From assembly GCA_947044405.1 (NCBI GenBank), contig CAMRHE010000649.1:310001-374000 (forward strand): 64,000 nt of DNA, written 5' to 3'. Shown in pieces: positions 13,101 to 23,214 of this stretch. How positions within the stretch are numbered: the first letter of the stretch is position 1; the number at the start of each line of letters is the position of its first letter. This stretch comes from Leptodactylus fallax (Eukaryota > Chordata > Amphibia > Anura > Leptodactylidae). A model generated the notes under the pieces. It ran no database searches. It saw only the letters and a program-made list of their open reading frames with translations, and was not told the origin of the DNA. The position numbers and the translations under genes were made by a program.

Positions 13101-16100
13101 CGCATGTTCCGTCGCCATTTTGTGGTGGTCTCGTGTAGGAGATGCGTGAGGAGCAGAAGAGAGAGGCGGCGCTGGAACCTATGGCGAGCCTGTGCTTTGA
13201 GCACAGGGTGAACGCCCCCTGTGCTTTCTGAAGACCAAACTGCATAATGAAGAAAGAAGACAACTCAAAAACAGCAGGGCAGACCTGAAAAATAAAGGTA
13301 GGAGAAGAATAGTCTTTCTAAAGGCTATTCCGACGTGCTTTTAGTTAAAAATCGATTTTTTTATTATTTCTATTTTTTTTTTTAATTGATAGAATCCCTT
13401 TAAAGAGGACCTTTCAATACCCAGCTCCAACTCTTTGCATCCTTCAATAATTCTGCCGCAGTAGGAATTTTTTCTCTAGCCCCCACCGTTCCTGAGCAAT
13501 CAATGCTGCTAGTTTCACCACCCAATATGCTAATTAGGCTCTCTATTGTCAGGTGGGTGGCCCTAGATTCTGCATATTGGGTGCCGAAACTAAGGCTAAA
13601 TTCACATGACTGAGTTTCACCCATTAAACTCTGTCCATGTGTGTGCCGGCTATACCAGCTTGAACATTGTGCAGGGAGAGGGACTCCTAGCATTATAGTT
13701 ATCTATGCTGCCTCCCAGCGACATACTGTCCCATGGAGTCCCTCTCCCAGTATGAGATTCAAGTTGGTAAATCAGGCACACACAAAGACCGAGTTTCACG
13801 GTTGAAACTCGGTTGTGTGAATCTAGACTAATAGCATTAATTCCTCAGTAACGGAGGAGCTCGTGAAAAAAAAAATATCAACCGCACCAGAATTCTTGAA
13901 GCGGCACTTATTATTATTATTAATAATAATACATTTTATTTATATAGCTCCAACATATTCCGCAGCACTGTACAATTTGTAGGGTTCAAGTACTGACAAA
14001 AAAGATACATTACAAAGAAATAGTCAATTCACACACTGGGACTGAGGGCCCTGCTCGCAAGAGCTTACAATCTATGAGGTAGAGGGGGGTGACACAAGAG
14101 GTAGCAGGGGCGGCATCGGAGGTAGCATTGCTTGTACAATGGTCAGACAAGTCTGTAATAGAGGTTACTGTCATTACACATATATAAAGCTGTATGAGCC
14201 GTCACCAGTCGGGTCCTTTAACGTGCAGATGGTGCCTGGACATACAGAGTTAGTCTAATACAGCATCATATCCTGTGAGGTAATGCGGGAGCGTGAACAG
14301 AGGGTACGTTTTAGGGAATCTAACTATGGAAGGGTTTACATTAGGAGTTGTGATAGGCCTGTCTGAAAAGATATGTCTTTAGTTTGCGCTTGAAGCTGTG
14401 GAAATTGGGTTTAATCTGATAGTCCGGGATAGAGCATTCCAGAGAAGTGGTGCAACTCGGGAGAAGTCTTGTATACGAGCGTGGGAGGTTCTGATAATAG
14501 GGGATGTTAGTCTTAGGTCATTGAGTGAACAGAGAGCATGGGTTGGGAGAGCACTTATTGAAAGGTGCAAAGAGTTGAAGTTGTTGACAGGTCCTCTTTA
14601 AATGGAAACAGAAAAAAAAAAAAACAACCAAAAAGCTAAAAAGTTCAATTCCAGCAGTAACTTTCTAGGTATACTGGCTTTAGTGCTCCTGGGATTAGCA
14701 GCCTGGTAAAGACACTATGGGATGCTGCTATTCTTATTCCTCTACATGGGATTAACAGGTTTTAGTAGATTTCTCAAAACCGCTTAGCCAAGCAGGTAAT
14801 GAATTGCATAATGGGCTACTTCAGCTAGTCATAAACCGGCAGACATATCTACATGTAGGCATTTCCACAGCTCATTTGCAGCCATAAAACAGGTTCTAAC
14901 CCCTCTGCTTATGCAAGGGAAAGATTAATGGGTCACGTCCCAGACGTTAGCAAACTAACTTTCTTATCTTTTTACTTTTCATTAAAGCCACAAACGGCTC
15001 TGCTGTGTAAAGTTCTTCATCACAATGTGCAAACACTACTCAAGCTTAAATGTGTTTACTAGGCATGGCACCTCCACTCACATAGGGGATGTGCAGAAAG
15101 CTGCTCACGCACATAAGAGAGCTGCCGGCCTCTGGTACAGCCTAAAAGTCAATCGCTTAAGGCCGGCCTAGGGGCCATAGTAAAGCATTGATCGCTGGAA
15201 TCTGCACCTTTAAGGCAGAGGTCGCTATTGACCATGGCATCTGAGGCGTTGTACAATCAGAGATGCACTTTAATGGTCTCCGATCAGTGCAAGCAACAGC
15301 ATTTGCTTTGGCACTGCCGCACTTATAGCACTAGTGCGGACTGCTTGTGTGATCATACATGGTGGTCTAAAATCAGGTCAGCAGACACAATTCACCATTA
15401 AAGGGGTTGTTCAGGGTTTAGGGCAAATTCAGAAGGGGATGTAAACAAAACAAAACCAAGACATACTCACTTATCACCGTTACTCATTGTCCAGCCCTGT
15501 ACCGCCTCCCTCCTATACCAGGAATCGCGGTGGCGGTTCCTTACCAGTGACCGCTGAGGTCTGAGCAGTCATGTGAGCCTGTCTGCTCCCAGAACGGGAG
15601 ACAAAGGGAATATGCCATCATTTCAGGAGATTGGATTAACCTTATTACTATTTAATGGGGCTTTTCTGGTTAAATAATTGATGTTCTAAGCTTAGGATAG
15701 GTCGTCGATTAAAGATTGTCAGGGGTCTGATACCGGGTCCCTGACCAATCAGCTGTATGAAGAGGCTGCATACTTTTCAGTAGTTACCAAGCATTTGTAT
15801 AGTGGCTGTGCTTGGTATTACAGCTCAGCCCATTCACTTGAATAGGACTGAGCTGGGAAACAGGCCATGTGACTGATGAACCTGACACAACATGGCCTGT
15901 GAAGTGGAAGTTGCTTCAATCAGCTGATCTATGGTGGTCCTGGGTGTCAGACTCCCACTGATCTTCCATTAATGACCTATCTTAAGGATCCAAGTCCCAA
16001 AAACCCCTTTTAATACATGTTTTTGGTAAATACCTCTGGGATGTCTGAGTGCAGGAGACCAAATAGTACGTGAGCTGATGTCCAGGGGATTGTAGGTTAC

Positions 16101-19100
16101 TAACAAAACATAGGAACTGTTTACAAACGACGCACCATAAAGTAGCAGAGACATCTGAGTGACTCTACATGGAGACCTTAGGATCACAAGATGAACACGA
16201 CTTTTGTTCTTTCAAAAAGTTACCAAGACGCAATGCTGCTAAGTAAGCAGAAAACTTTACCGAGGCTATAAACACATTGTACAGTTACTATAGTACACTA
16301 TATTCATATGTGCCTCCTTACAGATGAATGTGCAGAAAAAAGTGGTTACTATTATACATTTTACTAGAATAGCCCCTATCTGCAGCTGCAAGAAACCCAT
16401 GTGCATAGTCACTGATGAAACCCCAGAAGCATGAGGTTCAAATGGCTGTATCTACCACCGAGAAAAGCGTTTCTGGTGTGACATGAAAGCTGAGATTCTG
16501 AGCTTTCATATGATACCAAGATCACAGTACTATAAAAAAAAATGGAGAAAAACACAGGTTGGGAATTTGAGCTTTACATGCAACAGTTAATGGGTCTCAG
16601 CTTTCATATGACACCAGAACCAGTTTTATACTTGTACAAAGCCGGAAATAAAAGCTATATGAAGTGACCTTTAAGTGTTATCATTAATGGGGATGAATGG
16701 AGATTAGAGAAAAGGTTCTGCCATTACCAAAAACAGTGCCATGTCATCGAGAGATAGGGCTGTATAACCAAAGAGTGACACACAAGGTTTGTCCATAGAA
16801 ACTGCTGTATGGGAAGTGTGAGTATACACATATATACTACCTATTAACCTATGTATGGTAACTAGATCATAAAACATTTACTGCACGTTAAAGGTTAAAA
16901 CCACACAACCCAATAAACTACATGTAATGTATACACACCTTAGTGGAAAACGTGGCTGTATCATATGGACTGTGTCAGCTTACCCTTCACCCTCATCCTC
17001 TTTTACATTACATTACTATGTCGTCATTTTATCAATGGGGAGGGGGGAGCATGGCAGATAACCATTAAGCTTTACAGCAAAATTCTTCTTTTTATTTTTT
17101 AATAGGGATGGGTCACGAAGAACGAGACCATGTACCCCTTATGGGGTTCATACCGGATAATGTACATCAGGTTCATTCATCATAATGGCATTATATAAAA
17201 GCAGTCTTCATTGCCAGAGCCACCATTCAGAACTTAGCGTTCACTTTACTAGAGCAGTTTAAAAAATGAATGAAGGCCGCGGTTTCCTTCCATGCCAGTC
17301 GAGTACTACTCTATGTAAAGAGCGATGGCACTGTGCCCAAGGCAAACATGCCACAATCTATTCAACAAAGAGCTGCGATAGTGGCGGCCAATGTACACAC
17401 AGGCTGAAACACAGGACTTCTTTCTTGGTCAAGTTCTGGATCTTCCCATTTCAGTAAAAAGCAGCATAAACGGATTGGTGAGCAAGTGTTGTAAGGCAGG
17501 ATCTGTTGCCGACGGCACAAAAAATACAAGCTTGTGTTTGGACACCTGTTGTTGTTGCAAGCATCCAAGATGTCCTGTAATGGTTAAGTACGCCATTCTT
17601 CCCGTATACTGGGAGAACAGGGTTCTGGTTTTCATGGCCCTTGTACTACTCTATAAATTCTTTATTTGCAGCCTCTCTGCACTGACCACTATATGGCATG
17701 TATACACAGGATGGGGTAGCACTCATGGGGTTTGATGATGTATACTAAAGACAGGTCACTTATATCAATTCTGTGGGGGTCTGACACCCAGGACCCTCAT
17801 TGATCATCTGTTCTGAGGTGCTGATACATAGAGAATGAAGCAGGAAGCAGATAGCGCTGTTCTCTGTGCAGTGGTGAAATTGAGTCACTGCAGCTTAGTT
17901 CCCATTCAAATGAATAGGAGCTGATCTGCAATACCTGATCTGGTCACTACACAGAGAACAGCGCTGTCTGCTTCCTGCTCCATTCTCTGTGTATCAGCAG
18001 CTGAGAACAGCTGATTCATGTAGGAGCTGGGTTTTGGACCCCTACCAACGTGATACTGATGACTTATCCTTAGGATAGCTGATCCATAGTCTTAGCCCGG
18101 GAAAAACCCCTTTCGTTTTCCGTCCGTGGGTTCGTTGCTGCATGTGGATGAGACTTGGTGGAATCTCATCCACTTGCTGCTACTGTACAATGCAGCAGAT
18201 TGTGTGAATAGGGCTTAGAAGCAGAAGCAGCTTCTTCTGTGTAACCACCAATAACTCAAACTACAGACAATGGGGGGAATTTATTCCTATTACGCCAGTC
18301 TTAATAAAGGCTCTGACGGGCATGAGGTGCACCTGAATTATTAAGAAGCCCCAGCCTCCTAATAAATTAGGCACATGCCTGTGTGCCATAATGGAAACCT
18401 ACGCCAGGCAGGAACGGATAAATACAGCATGTCTGACCAGGGTGTTCCCATACTACCCCAATCCATGCACGTTTGCAAAAAGTGGTGGTGCTGAACGGGG
18501 GCGGATGTGGCACATCTTTGGTGCAAGAAAGGGCCACGCGTCACATTATCACCCATCTACACCAGAAAGCTGTTGGTGCATCCCCCCAGTAACCTGTATA
18601 GGCAGCAGCAGTGATCTGGCCTCGCTGCAAACCATCAGCTTTACTATGGAGGGTTCTGGAACGTGACTGTAATAATGACATGGTATCCAGTGACACCAAG
18701 GGAACACCTACAGGCCAAGAGCTACACTGTAAGAGGCTCCGGCTCTTCACCACCAGGCAATGACATAAACATGTCACTTAGTCCAAGGCTAGTTGATAGA
18801 GTGGAGGATGGGGGTTGTCTCCTGCTGGAAAAGGCACAACAGTAGGGCTTGTTTGCAATTCCCAACTCTCACTGAGATCAATGGTGGACAATGCAGCCAT
18901 TATTCTCAGGGGTCCATACATGTATGCAGTGCCCATAGATGGACTATATAGAGGGGGTGCTGTGAGGTGCAATCCACTCCATTAGGGTGCTCTCAGCACC
19001 TGCACAATAGAGGACACAGCTGCCATCTTGGAAGCTATGGAGGTGGCGAGGGCTAGGTCACATCACAACCAGTATCTACCCTGTGTGGGCTTATACACTA

Positions 19101-22100
19101 AAGCATTGCAGAGTCGTCTTATACCATTATATGGCAACGTATGGTATTTCTGAAATGTATCCGGTAATCGGACAATCCTTTCAGGTTTATACAATATAGG
19201 ATACGTACAGTGGTATATAACATACACTACAATATATAACGTGAATAGATTACCCATGTAAATGATAGGCCCTACTTAATCTGTACAGATAATATACTGT
19301 ATATTATATAGTACACACTGAATCCTGTATATACATTATATATGATAACCTACATGTGGTAATACATCGTATACCGTACATGGATAGATCACAATACGCG
19401 AGGGAGGCATATAACTCATCAGCCCTACCGCCCCTGGGAAGATCGGATCACAACCTAGTACATCTCCGACCTGTGTACAAGCCACTTGTACATAGAGAAC
19501 CAGCTGTCACCCGAACAGTGAGGATATGGTCCGAGGAGAGTGATGAGGCTCTGAGGGATTGTTCTGACACAACCACATGGGAAGTGCTGCAGGATTCTTA
19601 TGGAGAAAATATAGAAGGACTCACACACTGCATAACGGACTACATTAATTTTTGTGTGGACAACACAGTACCCACAAAAGTGGTGAGGTGCTTCTCCAAC
19701 AACAAACCATGGATTAACGCTGATATAAAAACACTACTTAAGGAGAAAAAGATGGCATTCAGGACAAGAGATAAGGAGGGGTTGAGGGAAGTACAAAAGG
19801 AGCTGAGGCATCAAATCAGGCAGGGAAAAGCCAGTTATAAGGAAAAAATGGAAAAGCAAATGGAAAGAAAAGACATAAGGGGGGTCTGGGAGGGGCTTAA
19901 GTCAATTTCGGGTCATAAACAGTCTGTCTGCCAGATTGAGGCAGATGTTAATTGGCTTAATGAACTAAACCTATTCTTCAACAGATTTGATCACACACCA
20001 GCTCCTCCCACCCCAGTATGTCCTTCAGCTTCCCCCACCACAATGACTTCACCCCATGCGGCTACTTCCCAACAGACCAGTAAATCCAGAAATCTGTCTT
20101 TATCTGGCCACAGTCTGACCTTCACACGGGCCCAGGTGAGGAAGGAGATGAAAAAGATCAAGGCGAGGAAAGCCGCAGGGACAGATGACATCAGTGCAAG
20201 GCTAATTAAGACTTGCGGGGACCAGCTGTGTGGTATAATTACATATATGTATAATATGAGCCTGAGGCAGGAAATAGTCCCTGAATTATGGAAATCTTCT
20301 TGTGTGGTACCAGTTCCAAAGAAACCCCATCCTATGGACCTCAATGACTACAGACCTGTAGCACTGACATCCCACCTGATGAAGATCTTGGAGAGATTGG
20401 TTCTCACACATCTCCGCCCTCTAGTGAGCCCCGCTATGGACCCCCTCCAGTTTGCTTATCGGCCGGGCATTGGGGTAGATGATGTCACCTTCTGCACAGG
20501 GCTCTGTCTCACCTGGAGAAACCAGGGAACACAGTGAGAATAATGTTCTTTGACTTCTCCAGTGCTTTTAACACCATACAGCCCAGGTTATTGAGGGACA
20601 AGCTGGGCCTTGCTGGAGTGGACCACCACCTCTCCAACTGGATCCTAGACTACCTCACAAATCGACCTCAATACGTGAGAGCCCAAGACTGTGTGTCAGG
20701 TACCGTGATCTGTAATACGGGGGCACCTCAGGGTACGGTTCTCGCCCCTTTCCTCTTCACTCTGTACACTGCAGATTTTAGATGCAACTCATCCAGCTGC
20801 TACCTACAGAAGTATTCTGACGACTCTGCAATAGTGGGTCTCATCACAGATGATGATGATAGGGAGTACAGAGAACTGAACCAGGATTTTGTGGACTGGT
20901 GCCACCGGAACCACCTGAAGATTAACGCGGGGAAGACCAAGGAGATGGTGGTGGACTTCCGTAAAGGCAGAAGCCCTCCTACACCAGTGGACATCCTGGG
21001 GACGGGCATCGAGATTGTGAACACCTATAAGTACCTGGGTTTGCTCCTTAACAATAAGCTGGACTGGGCAGATCATATGGAGGCCCTGTACAGGAAGGGC
21101 CACAGCAGGCTCTACCTGCTTAGGAAGCTGAGAGCCTTTGGAATCCAGGGGGCACTTCTTAGAACTTTCTTCAACTCGGTAGTGGCATCAGCCATCTTCT
21201 TTGGAGTGGCCTGCTGGGGGAGCAGTATATCAACCAGGGACAGAAATAAACTTGACAAGCTGATTAGAAGGGCCAGCTCTGTCCTGGGGAGCCCACTGGA
21301 CCCAGTGCAGGTGGTGGGTGACAGAAGGATACTGTCCGTGGTGAGCTCCATGCGGGAGAATAACTCCCATCCCATGCATGAGACTGTGATCGCGCTGAGC
21401 AGTACTGTCAGTGACCGACTGCTCCACCCTAGGTGTGAGAAGGAGCGCTATCGGAAGTCTTTCCTCCCCACCGCGGTTAGGCTGTACAACCAACACCGAC
21501 CTAAGCGGAGATCATTACACACAGAGAACTGAAATATCTCTCTGCCTGTTAAATCCCCCCCCCCCCCCCCCGCTACGTCCTATCTGTCTATCTTCTATTA
21601 ATGTAATGCCTCTCACCTTGGAACATTCCTGTACATGTTGTATTTGTATTTGTATCTGCTTATCTTTGCTGCTGTAACACACTGAATTTCCCCATTGTGG
21701 GACTATTAAAGGACTATTATTATTATTATACATTTTATATATGATAACCTACAAGTGGTAATATAAGATATCTTATACTATATAATAGCATACACCTTAT
21801 ACTGTATATTATATAGTACACTGTATATATGATAACCTATATGCAGTAATGTAATACGTCTTATATTGTATGGTATAATGCACACTACACTGTGTATGTG
21901 GTAATACAGTATATGACGCTATATAGCACACCACTATATATCTAGTAATACATTACATATATCTTAAACTGTACACAATATATTATCTCCATTTAATAAT
22001 ATAATACATATTATATGGTATACTGTATACTTGATATATGATAATCTGTATGTCATAATATAGTACATTTTATACAACATATGGTATATAGCACACTACA

Positions 22101-22888
22101 CTGTATAATATACAAGATATATGATCTATATGTATTAATACTTCATACACTGTACATGATATGCAAATATCTGGATGCAGTAATAGACATTGTATATTAC
22201 ATGTATATACACTGTATATTACATGACATACAGTACATTGTACTGTATATACCATATATGATCATCTGTATGCAGTCACATAATACGTCTTATACTGTAC
22301 ATGATATGTGTGATCTGTGTGTAGTAATATAATACAGATGATATGGTATACAGCACACTACATAAAATATACATGATATATGATCATTTGTATGTAGTAA
22401 TATAATATTACCTATACTGCATATGGTATATAGCACACTACACTGTATACTAGATATAATATAATACATATTATATGGTTTATAGATATAAACTATAAAC
22501 AATGTATATACACTGTATATAGATTACATATGACATTATAATAATAATAATAATAATAATAGTCCTTTAATAGTCCCACAATGTACACAGTAACATATTA
22601 CATCTTATAGGTTATATACTTTACATTATACGGTATAAAGCTCTATACTGTGTAATGTACATAACAAATCAATAGAACCTCTATATAATATATATGTAGT
22701 ACTGTACATGACTCCATGTGTAACAGTGTACACTGTCCGGTGAGGAGTAGTGTATACATAGGGAGGCCGGGCACACTGTGCGGTCTCGGTAATAACGCAT
22801 CTACCTTATCGCAGTAGCGTCCAACCAGCTGCTTCATCCGCCAGTGCGGCCCGGTAAATACATCCACCTCGTCCGGGAAAGGAGCCAT
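335..22888 (-). CDS. FBXL5: FBXL5, hemerythrin-domain F-box/LRR iron sensor (partial, 9 exons, 3' end outside window)
   Basis: Substrate receptor of an SKP1-CUL1-F-box ubiquitin ligase that targets iron-regulatory protein IRP2 when iron and oxygen are sufficient (known of the family). Joined coding exons on the minus strand: 22888-22805, 11080-10865, 7967-7872, 7697-7511, 6339-6157, 2971-2846, 2630-2470, 2246-2164, 1045-335. All junctions are GT-AG and the phases agree, giving 615 codons plus 2 nt. Residues 1-160 form the hemerythrin domain; ligands H15, H57, E58, E61, H80, H126 and E130 are all present. The F-box follows at about 203-250 and leucine-rich repeats after it. The human protein has about 690 residues, so roughly 75, including the Fe-S cysteines, lie off the left edge. 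The start ATG has A at -3 and G at +4. The closely matching neighbouring cyclase gene supports the identity. Confidence 0.97.
1913..2120. repeat. Dispersed repeat, 'ATTTACTAATAGA' family, copy 1
   Basis: Shares tracts such as TTTACTAATAGA, GGCAGTCT and CGCCAGATTTATCA with 10268-10690, in FBXL5 intron 8. Class unknown. I see nothing else recognisable between exons 8 and 9. Confidence 0.45.
2164..2246 (-). CDS. FBXL5: FBXL5 coding exon 8
   Basis: 83 nt reading [20 protein letters not shown] then ISDSAFD; one leucine-rich repeat. AATAG acceptor and GTATGT donor, ending in phase 2. Confidence 0.95.
2470..2630 (-). CDS. FBXL5: FBXL5 coding exon 7
   Basis: 161 nt after a TTACAG acceptor, reading [15 protein letters not shown] then [16 protein letters not shown] and [16 protein letters not shown], ending in phase 0 at GTATGC. 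Start of the leucine-rich repeat part. Confidence 0.95.
2846..2971 (-). CDS. FBXL5: FBXL5 coding exon 6
   Basis: 126 nt between a TATAG acceptor and a GTAAGT donor. Encodes [18 protein letters not shown] and the acidic stretch [11 protein letters not shown] that joins the F-box to the leucine-rich repeats. Phase 1 at both ends. Confidence 0.95.
3702..3955. repeat. Foldback repeat in FBXL5 intron 5
   Basis: Left arm holds CCAATTTTCCAACATACTTT and CAATTCCTCACAGTTTTCTA; the right arm returns as AGAAAACCGTGAGGAATTG and AAGTATATTGGAAA. Left boundary is TTAAAGGGGTTGGCC, typical of TTAA MITEs; the right terminus is not clean. Confidence 0.5.
4361..4399 (-). pseudogene. Decayed copy of the FBXL5 exon 5 acceptor and first codons
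   Basis: Read on the minus strand, 35 of 39 bases match 6321-6359, which holds the branch-proximal tract, the AG acceptor and the first codons of exon 5. It lies downstream of exon 5 in the same orientation, inside intron 5. Read in the exon 5 phase it meets a stop after about nine codons. By inference a small local duplication; whether the acceptor is ever used is unknown. Confidence 0.55.
4659..4944. mobile_element. T2/Kolobok-like TTAA MITE
   Basis: Flanked by TTAA at 4655-4658 and 4945-4948. Termini AGGCGACCTTTCACCACC and, inverted, AGAGGATCTTTCACCACC, followed by a shared CAACTCCAA tract. No coding sequence. TTAA duplications with AGRR termini are the mark of T2 MITEs in Xenopus. Confidence 0.7.
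5361..5706. mobile_element. Foldback MITE with GTGTTCACAC termini
   Basis: Inverted ends TGTGTTCACACAGCGG (left) and CCGTGTGAACACACC (right), with GC-rich complementary inner arms (GGAATTTTCGCCGCGG; GGCGGAATCCGCC). No clear target duplication. Several short open frames on both strands are by-products of the palindrome. Confidence 0.55.
6157..6339 (-). CDS. FBXL5: FBXL5 coding exon 5 (F-box)
   Basis: 183 nt after a TTGTTGCAG acceptor; reading phase 2, it begins [10 protein letters not shown] and then gives the F-box core [19 protein letters not shown], ending YPVLWAR at GTGAGT. The acceptor at 6340/6339 was chosen over the AG two bases further in because only it keeps the F-box in frame. This domain binds SKP1. 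A decayed copy of its first bases lies at 4361-4399. Confidence 0.95.
7041..7107. repeat. (AT)n microsatellite followed by a T run
   Basis: Alternating AT from about 7041, then a run of about 22 T, in FBXL5 intron 4. Confidence 0.9.
7110..7440. repeat. 'GGATGACCTATCC' foldback repeat, copy 1
   Basis: Begins CGGATGACCTATCC and ends GATGGCCTATCC...ATCGGTATAAAA. Related copies lie at 15657-16012, 17745-18112 and 62648-63300, all centred on 'gaatgg...CAGCTGATC' style inner arms. A widespread non-coding foldback of unknown class. Confidence 0.5.
7511..7697 (-). CDS. FBXL5: FBXL5 coding exon 4
   Basis: 187 nt, from [20 protein letters not shown] to SVDEKSEE, ending in phase 1 at GTAAGG. Encodes the last helices of the hemerythrin bundle and the start of the linker to the F-box. 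Confidence 0.96.
7872..7967 (-). CDS. FBXL5: FBXL5 coding exon 3
   Basis: 32 codons (residues 101-132), [19 protein letters not shown]... to ...HMKEEEE, phase 0 at both ends, with a CTCAG acceptor and a GTGAGT donor. Carries the last two iron ligands, H126 and E130. Confidence 0.96.
8000..10267. other. FBXL5 intron 2, no recognisable gene
   Basis: Apart from a weak inverted pair at 9486-9755 (TTCACATGACAGAA and TCATGTGAACAAGG) I recognise nothing here. Short open frames have no family resemblance. Confidence 0.5.
10268..10690. repeat. Dispersed repeat, 'ATTTACTAATAGA' family, copy 2
   Basis: Begins CCCAGATTTACTAATAGACA and comes back near 10600 with the inverted ATAGTAAATCTGG, so it folds back. 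It lies in FBXL5 intron 2 and includes a G run at about 10625. Class unknown. Confidence 0.45.
10865..11080 (-). CDS. FBXL5: FBXL5 coding exon 2
   Basis: 72 codons (residues 29-100) starting [13 protein letters not shown], bounded by a CAG acceptor and a GTAAGT donor; phase 0 at both ends. Carries ligands H57, E58, E61 and H80. Position 64 is Cys where the mammalian protein has Tyr; it is not an iron ligand. Confidence 0.97.
11903..12031. mobile_element. MITE with CTAGGTTCACACC termini, copy 1
   Basis: About 130 bp with inverted ends GGCTAGGTTCACACCTGCG and CGCAGGTGTGAACCTAGCG. Same family at 40986-41171, 41256-41491 and 56832-57024, and a half copy near 55728. Non-coding. Confidence 0.7.
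12516..12847. mobile_element. T2-like TTAA MITE, first of three joined
   Basis: TTAA at 12512-12515 and 12848-12851; ends AGAGGACCTTTCACTTCCTC and, inverted, AGAGGACCTTTCATGTCCTC. Its right TTAA is also the left TTAA of the next element. Confidence 0.75.
12852..13399. mobile_element. T2-like TTAA MITE, second of three joined
   Basis: TTAA at 12848-12851 and 13400-13403; ends AGGGATTCTATCATTAAAAA and its inverted match TTAATTGATAGAATCCCT. Long complementary inner arms (12950-13050 against 13160-13260) with the sequence GAAAGCACAGGGGGCGTTC. Same family as 23613-24250. Confidence 0.75.
13404..14597. mobile_element. T2-like TTAA MITE, third of three joined, interrupted by a CR1 piece
   Basis: TTAA at 13400-13403 and 14598-14601; ends AGAGGACCTTTCAATACC and, inverted, AGAGGACCTGTCAACAAC, both followed by AACTCTTTGCA. 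The centre is occupied by a 5'-truncated CR1-like LINE. Confidence 0.65.
13905..14560 (-). mobile_element. 5'-truncated CR1/L2-superfamily LINE, 3' end
   Basis: On the minus strand it encodes a decayed reverse-transcriptase C-terminus ([16 protein letters not shown] then ISTASS), followed by a 3' region and a (TTA)n tail at 13905-13930. LWNALP...SSFK is typical of CR1-type elements. About 0.65 kb remains. Confidence 0.75.
14602..15656. other. FBXL5 intron 1 stretch, no recognisable gene
   Basis: Only a single TTAAAGGGGTTGTTCAGGG terminus near 15402 suggests a degraded TTAA MITE. Nothing else recognised. Confidence 0.45.
15657..16012. repeat. 'GGATAGGTC' foldback repeat, copy 2
   Basis: Left arm GGGGCTTTTCTGGTTAAATA then CTTAGGATAGGTCGTCGATT; right arm ATGACCTATCTTAAGGATCC and AAAAACCCC. 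Same family as 7110-7440 and 17745-18112. Confidence 0.55.
16013..17744. other. FBXL5 intron 1 stretch, no recognisable gene
   Basis: Between the two foldback copies I see no exon or clear transposon. An inverted pair CTCAGCTTTCATATGAC / AAAGCTGAGATTCTGAGC (16485-16615) is a small foldback. Confidence 0.4.
17745..18112. repeat. 'GGATAGGTC' foldback repeat, copy 3
   Basis: Inner arms GAAGCAGGAAGCAGATAGCG and CAGCGCTGTCTGCTTCCTGC are near-perfect complements; the right end is CTTAGGATAGCTGATCC and AAAAACCCCTTT. Same family as 62648-63300. Confidence 0.6.
19260..19395. repeat. AT-rich tandem array in FBXL5 intron 1, left part
   Basis: Irregular units containing TATATGATAACCTACATGTG and 'GTAATACA'. 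It continues at 21731 beyond the inserted L2 element. Confidence 0.7.
19396..21532 (+). pseudogene. L2 reverse transcriptase, truncated and frameshifted
   Basis: Retains the last endonuclease motif (LGRSDHNL), then the reverse transcriptase: [20 protein letters not shown] (motif A), [15 protein letters not shown], and YSDDSAIVG as the catalytic box near 20815, ending at a stop at 21530. Around 20480 a short deletion relative to copy B shifts the frame, splitting it into 19396-20537 and 20534-21532. The missing N-terminus and the frameshift make it inactive. Clade by resemblance: L2 (CR1 superfamily), Maui-like. Confidence 0.85.
19396..21735 (+). mobile_element. 5'-truncated L2-type LINE, copy A
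   Basis: Starts abruptly at ACGCGAGGGAGG, inside the endonuclease domain, where copy B (49203-52400) continues. It ends TGTGGGACTATTAAAGGACT and a (TTA)n tail. Nearly identical to copy B over its whole length, so both are fairly young. It sits in the AT-rich array of FBXL5 intron 1, in the opposite orientation to the gene. Confidence 0.85.
21731..22660. repeat. AT-rich tandem array in FBXL5 intron 1, right part
   Basis: About 0.9 kb of degenerate units with recurring ATATATGATCATCTGTATG, CAGTAATATAATAC, CTTATACTGTA and GGTATATAGCACACTACACT. Spacing is irregular, roughly 40-110 bp. It ends about 150 bp from the exon 1 donor. Confidence 0.75.
22545..22583 (-). mobile_element. L2 3'-terminal stub
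   Basis: Read on the minus strand it is CATTGTGGGACTATTAAAGG, ACT, then (ATT)n: only the last 25 or so bases and tail of the L2 element seen in full at 19396 and 49203. An insertion truncated almost at once. Confidence 0.75.
22805..22888 (-). CDS. FBXL5: FBXL5 coding exon 1
   Basis: 28 codons, [11 protein letters not shown]... to ...RYCDK, then a GTAG donor; phase 0. Carries iron ligand H15 of the hemerythrin domain. It sits at the edge of the CpG-rich promoter. Intron 1 is 11.7 kb, the longest of the gene. Confidence 0.97.
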
Positions 22889-23062
22889 TCTCCACTCTCC
22901 ATACAGAGCAGACGACGCGCAGCTCCACAGGCGGCCACCAGGCTACCAGAACACCCCGGCAGTAACAACACACCTCCTCATTACAAGTGCGCAACTACGG
23001 CCTACCGCCACTGCGCCTGCGCCCCTCTCCGCCCGGCGTCACTCCCTGAGTGCCCAGTTTCC

Positions 23063-23074
23063 TGCGCACGCGCG
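23063..23074. promoter_or_regulatory. NRF1-type motif TGCGCACGCGCG
   Basis: Fits the NRF1 consensus YGCGCAYGCGCR at every position, about 180 bp upstream of the FBXL5 start codon. A weaker relative, TGCGCCTGCGC, lies at 23012-23022. Confidence 0.6.
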
Positions 23075-23135
23075 GTTCTCCGGCAGAACGCAGGACTTCG
23101 TCCTATCGCACTTGCGCAATTCCCATCTAAGCGAC

Positions 23136-23145
23136 GCGCATGCGC
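23136..23145. promoter_or_regulatory. NRF1-type palindrome GCGCATGCGC
   Basis: Perfect 10-bp palindromic core of the NRF1 site, about 250 bp upstream of the FBXL5 start codon in the same CpG-rich stretch. Confidence 0.6.
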
Positions 23146-23214
23146 CGTGTGTGCTTACGTTTGCAGTTTTACTACTGAAGTTAGCAATGTTGTTATGTCA
23201 TGCTGGCTTCTGAT

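Noticed and set aside
21728..21770. Flank similarity on both sides of L2 copy A as a long target duplication
   Set aside because: The shared TATATGATAACCTACA text is a unit of the surrounding tandem array, so it cannot be told from a duplication.
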